A stretch of 64,000 bases of DNA from Antitrichia curtipendula (taxonomy: Eukaryota > Streptophyta > Bryopsida > Hypnales > Leucodontaceae): positions 8,432,001 through 8,496,000 of the forward strand of contig OX579642.1 of the NCBI GenBank assembly GCA_951230915.1. Reading direction: 5' to 3'. Below are positions 58,129 through 64,000 of this stretch, piece by piece (position 1 is the stretch's first letter; each line of letters starts with the position of its first letter). Position numbers and translations under genes: made by a program. The notes under the pieces are model-generated. The model was not told the DNA's origin, did no database searches, and saw nothing but the letters and a program-made list of their open reading frames with translations.

Positions 58129-59030
58129 TTGAACCTTATATTTTTAAAATTGCTAAACAAAAAAATCTCCAAATCCAATTTGTTTTTGAGAAAACGGATG
58201 ACAAAGGAGAGAAATCAAATTATTTCCATCAATGACATTTATGCAAGAAAGGGTTTATCAACATTGAATTATGAAACTCCCATCAACATTATTGGCTCCA
58301 AAATTTGGAGCATGTGGCTTCGAATGCAGCTGAAGCAAACTTGAAGTCGAGTTCATATTGTTGTTTTTTACCTTTTCTTGCACAAATTCTATTTTGCAAT
58401 TAGCACTCTGGCATGGTACATATTAGTTGAAGTATTAAAAGGGATTGTCATCTAACGTTTCTCAATAATTAGCTCTATAATTGGCTCTTTGTTCTACATA
58501 TCAGAACCCAACATCGATTGTGATGCGGCTTCTCTTTAGATTTAGGCTTATGTGACCAATGCTTTGTTGGTTTTGACTTACCCTTCAAGCATAAAGTGGG
58601 ACCTTGTAAAGATCAGCTATCATGTTTTATTTTGACATCTTGCAATTTTGGAATCAAGCTTAACATTGATCTTGGCAATCTTGCAGTTTGAACAAACCAC
58701 AACAAAGAGGAAGGTGGGAAGCACAAATTCCCTACTCAATGGGGAGAAGATAAGTTTGTTCAATCTAGTCTAATTCTTATGATCTCATGTTGTGGAATTT
58801 GTATAATATCTAGAGACCAGTAAGTTTGCAAAGATTTATTAATCTTTTTGTGGTGAGCTAAATTTGTACTATAGTATAATAAATTATTTGACTTATTTGA
58901 CTTTTGTGTCCTCTTCGTGACTATGCATTTATAAGCAATGTTAGTGATGTCTACTTAGTAATGGCTTGTATAGGTGAGCCAGGTCCAAAAGGTGTTTTAT
59001 ATTTTTTTGGTCAAAAAGGTATGCATCAAC
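58129..59030 (+). pseudogene. ACAD8-like remnants, copy C
   Basis: Sequence near 58180-58350 matches 53710-53850. Further pieces match copy A exons: CCCAACATCGATTGTGATGC (about 58507), ACCACAACAAAGAGGAAGGT (about 58695) and a frame reading VYLVMACIGEPGPKG (about 58935-58980). All are diverged and stop-interrupted. Confidence 0.68.
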
Positions 59031-61662
59031 TTCTTCTCACATTTTTGAACCTTTTGCTACTTCTCTTAAGGTTTTTCTTCTTTTCTGATTTAAGGATAAT
59101 AATAAAAAGAACAAGTGTATGGTCAATCATTATGTGATTGGGAGTCAAAAGTAAGGTAGTCTGCTCTTAAAGCAACCATTGAAGAGTTGATTAACTTTTT
59201 GGGAAAGTTAAACTACTTGGATTTTTTTGTAGTAAATTTTAGTAAGAAGAAAAATGGAATTGGCATCTAACCCAAGTTGTTTCATATTTTTTGGACCGTT
59301 GTGGAATTAATTATGAATTTTTGAAGTTGAAACATAGTGATCACTAAAAGCATCAACCTCCTGAAATGTACATTGTTGGTACATTGAAGAAAGTAAAATG
59401 TTCCTTTGTGCCGTGATTGCTTTTAGAACATAGTTGCTTTTAGAGCAAAGTACCTTATTTCTTGGCATCTTAGTTTGAAGATGGATGAGGTTGACATTCC
59501 ACGTGTTTCAATTTTTATTTTTTTTGTGCTCATGAGCATTTGACACCAAGGGCTTGGTAGCCATGGTAGCGTTGTAGTACAATTTTCTAACTACATTGTT
59601 ATAGAATTTAGTGCCCTACTACTGCTAATGTCACTACTAATGGAATTCTTATTTGTTACATTACATGTGGAAAGGCATGTAAGAGATCTTTGTATCTATT
59701 CAATCTTGCAAGGAACTAATGGAATCATACGTGTTGTTATGGTCTGCCACATGATAAGTCCTTATTATAGCATTTAGTATATAGCTCCTATATAGATCAT
59801 TTACAAATGTAATTTTTGGCACAATTTGTAATTCATAAACGCATTTGAAGGTAATATGAAGCAAACTCTTGTTGCTCTTGATAATTTGCTATAGAAAATA
59901 TTGAGCTACTTTTGAAAAGGCTCAATAGTATATTCACCCCTCTTTAGTGACATTGCCTCGAGGGACAAATGAGTTTCCGACATGTGTTTACAATTGACAT
60001 GTGAAAGTTGTCCAAGAAGATGTGAACATAACTTGATTTATATGGCTAAATTGGGAACGTGCAATTGTAGAATTTCATCCAAGAACAATAATTGTCTTCT
60101 AAGAGTAACTTAAAAAAAAACTAAAAAATTATTTATATGGAATTGGAATTTGAGAGTAGTGTCATTAGATGTATACATTGCAAAATTACACAACATAGGC
60201 ACATGAAAAATTTAGATTTAGACATAGGATGATAGAAACACCATTAAACACTTCTAATGTAAGGTAAAAAAGAACAGAGGCTCCACTAGAGCTTGTTAAA
60301 AATTTTAAGTGGACATTGTTTAAGTATTCTAACTAGTAGTTCTAAAATGCTATCACTCTTTGTGAGCACAAGCCTAGAATATGATCTTTGTATTGCTAGT
60401 ATTTTATTTATTTTTAATATTTTTGTAATTAGAATATCATTTATTTTTAATTTGTTTATAATTTATAATTTTATTTTGTTATAAAACGTAATATAATGGC
60501 TAATAATAATTAATCATTATAATAGTACATTCCTTTGTATAATTATGAACTATAGATTATAGTGAACAACTTTTATTGAAGTATCTTATGTTAAGCATTA
60601 CAATACATCTTCGTAATTTTTGAAATCTGTATCCCCCTTCTTTTGAACTTTAGGATTTATGTAATTTAAAGAGAGTAGCAAATTTTCTCTTATAGATTGA
60701 AATTACTTTCAAAATATCTGAATCAAGAACATCTTTAAAACATTCAAGAAAATTGGGTCAAATCCAATGAAACCTACCCTCATAAGGCCAAGCTACTTTG
60801 TATCATGAAGTAAGCTTTTAAGCTGTAGAGGATGTGTGAAAACCAAAAAGCCTTGCAAAAATAGAAATCCCATTTGTTACCATGAGTTGAAAATTTCTTA
60901 AATGTTGCAAATGTAATATTTGACAAACATAGTGATGTCTCCTAACCAATTTACCTAAATACTACCAATATTGCGGTATACAAATATAATTGTAAAAGAC
61001 CTTCAATCACTAAGTGCCCAACATAGAAGGAGTGCATTAAACTAATTTTATGGTAGTAATTAATTAAAGTCTTCTTTGCAACACTGAGATACCGTAAAAA
61101 AAAACGTATTTTTTCTAATGTCTAACCATAGACATGGATGTTTTACAAAACATCAAGATGTCAAAGTAAAGATGGCCCTAAAAGGTAGATTTCTATGGAT
61201 GTTGCCTAGAATGCTGGTAGATTATTATATAAACAAGTTGATGCTATGATTGAAATTGATGTTTTATTTGACACAAAAACAAATATAATGATTTTTTTTG
61301 CAACATCCAAAAAACATAGTACTGCCACGTCAATTAATATAATCATTTTGACTATGGATAAGTTTGTGAAAGTTATTGTGCATTGCAAATTTTTTTTGAT
61401 CAAATGTGAAAAACACAAGATAAGGGCAGCCACGTAGCATGTTTTTCAAAAAAAGGAAATGGATGATTGTAAACTATGAATGAAAAGATAAGCTCTTTGT
61501 ACAAGTGGAGTGATAGGAAGTAAAACAATCTAAATGATTAAACTTAACAAAATTCTTACCACATTCTCTTGTAGAATTCTAGTACAAGATCCTAAGGTTG
61601 GATTTGCAAAAAAATCATTTTTTAGCCTACATAGATCAATTCATTAGAAATGGCAGTTTTAA
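59031..61662. other. AT-rich intergenic
   Basis: No gene, RNA gene or clear tandem repeat is seen. Short frames up to about 77 codons are AT-driven. Confidence 0.45.
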
Positions 61663-62450
61663 CCCCTAAATCCCCAAGGCATTTTCTGGCTCCAAAACCA
61701 CTGAAAACTGCCCTTTTTGCTGCGTTCATTGACAAAGTTTTGGAAAACCTTTTTTTTGGAAATGTAACCGTAGGATCTTGAAGCTAACTTGTATGAGAAG
61801 ATGTGGTAAAAATTTCGTGAGTTTTCAACATACGGATTGAGAGATATTTGCATTCAAAGTGAAAGTTTTTATTTTTTTCCATTGTGCCCAAGAATTTCAG
61901 ATGCCTTTGACCGCCTTGTACTGAATTTTTTTGCACTATGAACCATGAAGTTAATATTTTTTCTTATAGGTAATGAAGTTAGTCATATGCTTAACAATTT
62001 TCAAGTCAATCCAACTTCCACAACACATTCAAAAAAATCTTGGAAGGCCACAATGTCCCTATTTTTGACAATACACTAGGCCATCTTCGAATCAATTTTC
62101 CCACCATCCCTCAGTCGCCCACCCTACCCGTCCAACGGGCGCCCAAAAATCCGGGTCTCCACCCAGAACCCGCTGCCCCCCTGTTGCTTCGGGCTTCTCC
62201 ACATGCTCTGCCCATGGAACAGTCAAAGGCTGATTCCCTTGCCCAAGCTGCCCCATGTCCTGCTTTTTCCGGAAAAATGATCATAACTTCTACACAACAA
62301 CTCGGATTTTCATGAATTTTATATGTATGCGAAGCTTGTGACAAACTACACACACAAAAAAAGTTTCAAAAAATCAGCTTGAAAATCAAGGTGGAACAAG
62401 CGTGCCCGAAATCCTAAGAGTCCCCCGAGGGGACTTTGGGGATTTAGGGG
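61663..62450. mobile_element. 788-bp TTAA-flanked element with 15-bp perfect inverted ends
   Basis: CCCCTAAATCCCCAA at 61663-61677 and its exact inverse at 62436-62450, flanked by TTAA on both sides (61659-61662 and 62451-62454). It is the best-preserved member of the family also seen at 49.8 and 56.7 kb. A moderately GC-rich open frame inside (62040-62315) shows no family resemblance. Confidence 0.72.
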
Positions 62451-62454
62451 TTAA

Positions 62455-64000
62455 GTGGGTTTTGAGCAAGACTAAAAGGCCTTGGGATTTTAGGGGTTAA
62501 ATTATTAATTGGATGAATGAGAAGTTTGGAATAAACCACCACATCAAAAGACTCTATTCATCCTCTAAAATATTGACTTTTGAGCACTTAGGATAAAAAA
62601 TTAAAAAAAATTATTATTGATAATAAATTGCATTGTAAGTAGAATAGTTGCATTTCAACACTGAAATTCTACTACATTGGTTTGTTCTAATAGTATAACA
62701 TTTTATAAAGAAGGAATATTTTACAAATGATATTTGTGATGACTCTTCAATATGAAAAGTACTGCACTAATAATAACGTTCAATTGATGTTTAATTCCTA
62801 AAGAATTGTGACTATGTTTTCACCAAAAACCCTCTAAAACTACCATTTCTTGTACAAGTACCAAATTTTGGAAAAAAACATTCTTAAAACCATGTAACTT
62901 AAGAGCATGTGAAAAAATATCCAAAATGGTGGTGCTCCTTTGGATTCATTGTTCAAAGCAAGTTGGCTACATGCTTCAAATCATTTGGAGTTGTACAACA
63001 TATAGAAAAAAAGAAAAAAGTAAAAAAAAATAGTGGATGATTCAAAATGTAAAATTGTTGTGAACTTAGTTATGGAATTGAAAAATGTCAATTTCAATGG
63101 TCAAAATGTTGTAATAAACAATCCTATGATTTTTTATTTATTTAAAAATATTAAAAATAAAATAAAATAAAATAAAGGACTTCAAAGTTTATTTTAGAAT
63201 AGAAAGTCCATAACTACCCGCAAACTAAAACTCCTCATAATTTTTGACTCATTGATCAAAATAAAATGATTAAAAGTTTTCCAACTATATATAACTCTAG
63301 AAAACCAACTTCAAATATTTGTTTATGAAAAAATTGATTTTTTTTTGTCTGCCTAAACTGCTCCATTACAAAAAAAAATAACATATTAGGCCATAATATT
63401 AGTGCAAACATTGATAAATAGTATTTATACTCACATATACTATTGATAACACTAATAGAATTGTTGACATTTAGTGATAGAGTTTATAATTATGTGTGCT
63501 ACTCTAATAATGTTACATATCATTATTAGAGTAGCACACATAATAGGTGAAATTATTTCTCCCTTGGAAAGATGAAACCAAATGTGAATTCATTTTGTAA
63601 TACACACTATTAGGACACACTGGTGTACTTATATAGTTTGCAATGACAATTTCATTTATGAATTGAAACCATAACAAAAAAAATTTAATAAAAATATGCA
63701 AGCTCTAATATGAAGAGATTTGCAAAATCATCTTAATAATCACTGAACTTGTAACTAGGTGCAAGATATTCTACATAATCTACTAAAGAAACCTTAAATT
63801 CTAAATGCTTGAAATGGAAATGGCCTTGTCCAGATTCTGAAGTCACCAATTTTGCACTACCAATATACAATGACAATTTTAAGCAACTTATAAAACTAGG
63901 TTCAATCATATTACAAAAATGATAGAAATGGAATGATATTTAAGCATTCAACTTTCAGAAATATAACATATATTCTATGAGATTTTGGTCAATATCATGA
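62455..64000. other. AT-rich intergenic with family-related fragments
   Basis: The stretch 62800-63330 is related, in inverse orientation, to 50.9-51.6 kb. No gene is seen to the window end. Confidence 0.45.
63490..63543. repeat. Perfect 23-bp inverted repeat with 8-base loop
   Basis: TTATGTGTGCTACTCTAATA begins the left arm (63490-63512). The right arm (63521-63543) is its exact complement. It could form a hairpin or be the core of a small foldback element. Confidence 0.9.

Noticed and set aside
62040..62315. 91-codon frame in a GC-richer patch
   Set aside because: It sits inside the TTAA-flanked element, shows no family motif, and an opposing frame of similar length exists.

Overview
This window looks like nuclear DNA of a land plant. 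The evidence is AT-rich intergenic DNA, GT-AG spliced genes, a Bax inhibitor-1 gene, a plant-type NAK/AAK1-like kinase gene ending in GWAGF, and Mutator-like, hAT, CACTA-ended and Ty3/gypsy elements. Remains of an isobutyryl-CoA dehydrogenase-like gene, and the absence of any familiar seed-plant gene order, lean towards a non-seed plant (bryophyte, lycophyte or fern). That last point is inference.

1-17.3 kb. The most striking object is a single 16.5 kb DNA transposon at 806-17308. It is bounded by an identical 10-bp direct repeat (CTTGCAATAA), imperfect terminal inverted repeats and oppositely oriented GGATGAAA subterminal arrays. It carries two divergent genes. On the minus strand (6022-1909) is a Mutator-like transposase with a C2H2-type zinc finger, a DDE core and a SWIM finger, now broken by frameshifts. 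On the plus strand (about 7221-13897) is a spliced gene of roughly 1,080-1,140 codons that joins a ParB-like domain to a beta-class DNA amino-methyltransferase-like domain with a degenerate catalytic motif. Ten copies of a short palindrome (GTCTYGGTACCRAGAC type) lie in the introns or 5' region of these two genes. Four sit in a 349-bp tandem array and four in a 140-bp intronic array.

17.3-29 kb. Two ordinary host genes lie on the minus strand: Bax inhibitor-1 (six exons, 250 aa) and a NAK-family Ser/Thr kinase (seven exons, 701 aa). A 450-bp CACTA-ended MITE with a long internal hairpin lies between them.

29-64 kb. This is repeat-rich, mostly gene-poor DNA. Diverged exon pieces of an acyl-CoA dehydrogenase (ACAD8-like) pseudogene occur three times, near 34.5/47.3-47.9 kb, 54.3-56 kb and 58.1-59.1 kb. 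The first copy is split by a Ty3/gypsy retrotransposon (34919-46938, 4-bp TSD, 354-bp LTRs) that carries an extra RNase H domain upstream of gag. Its 5' LTR is in turn split by a hAT-like element (35026-40494, 10-bp TSD). Both nested elements carry premature stops of the C-to-T type. TTAA-flanked elements with CCCCTAAA ends occur near 49.8, 56.7 and 61.7 kb. Two short spliced reading frames (48.8-49.3 kb minus, 52.5-53.2 kb plus) are unidentified.

Exon boundaries below were set by hand from splice signals and frame continuity. No alignment or database search was possible.
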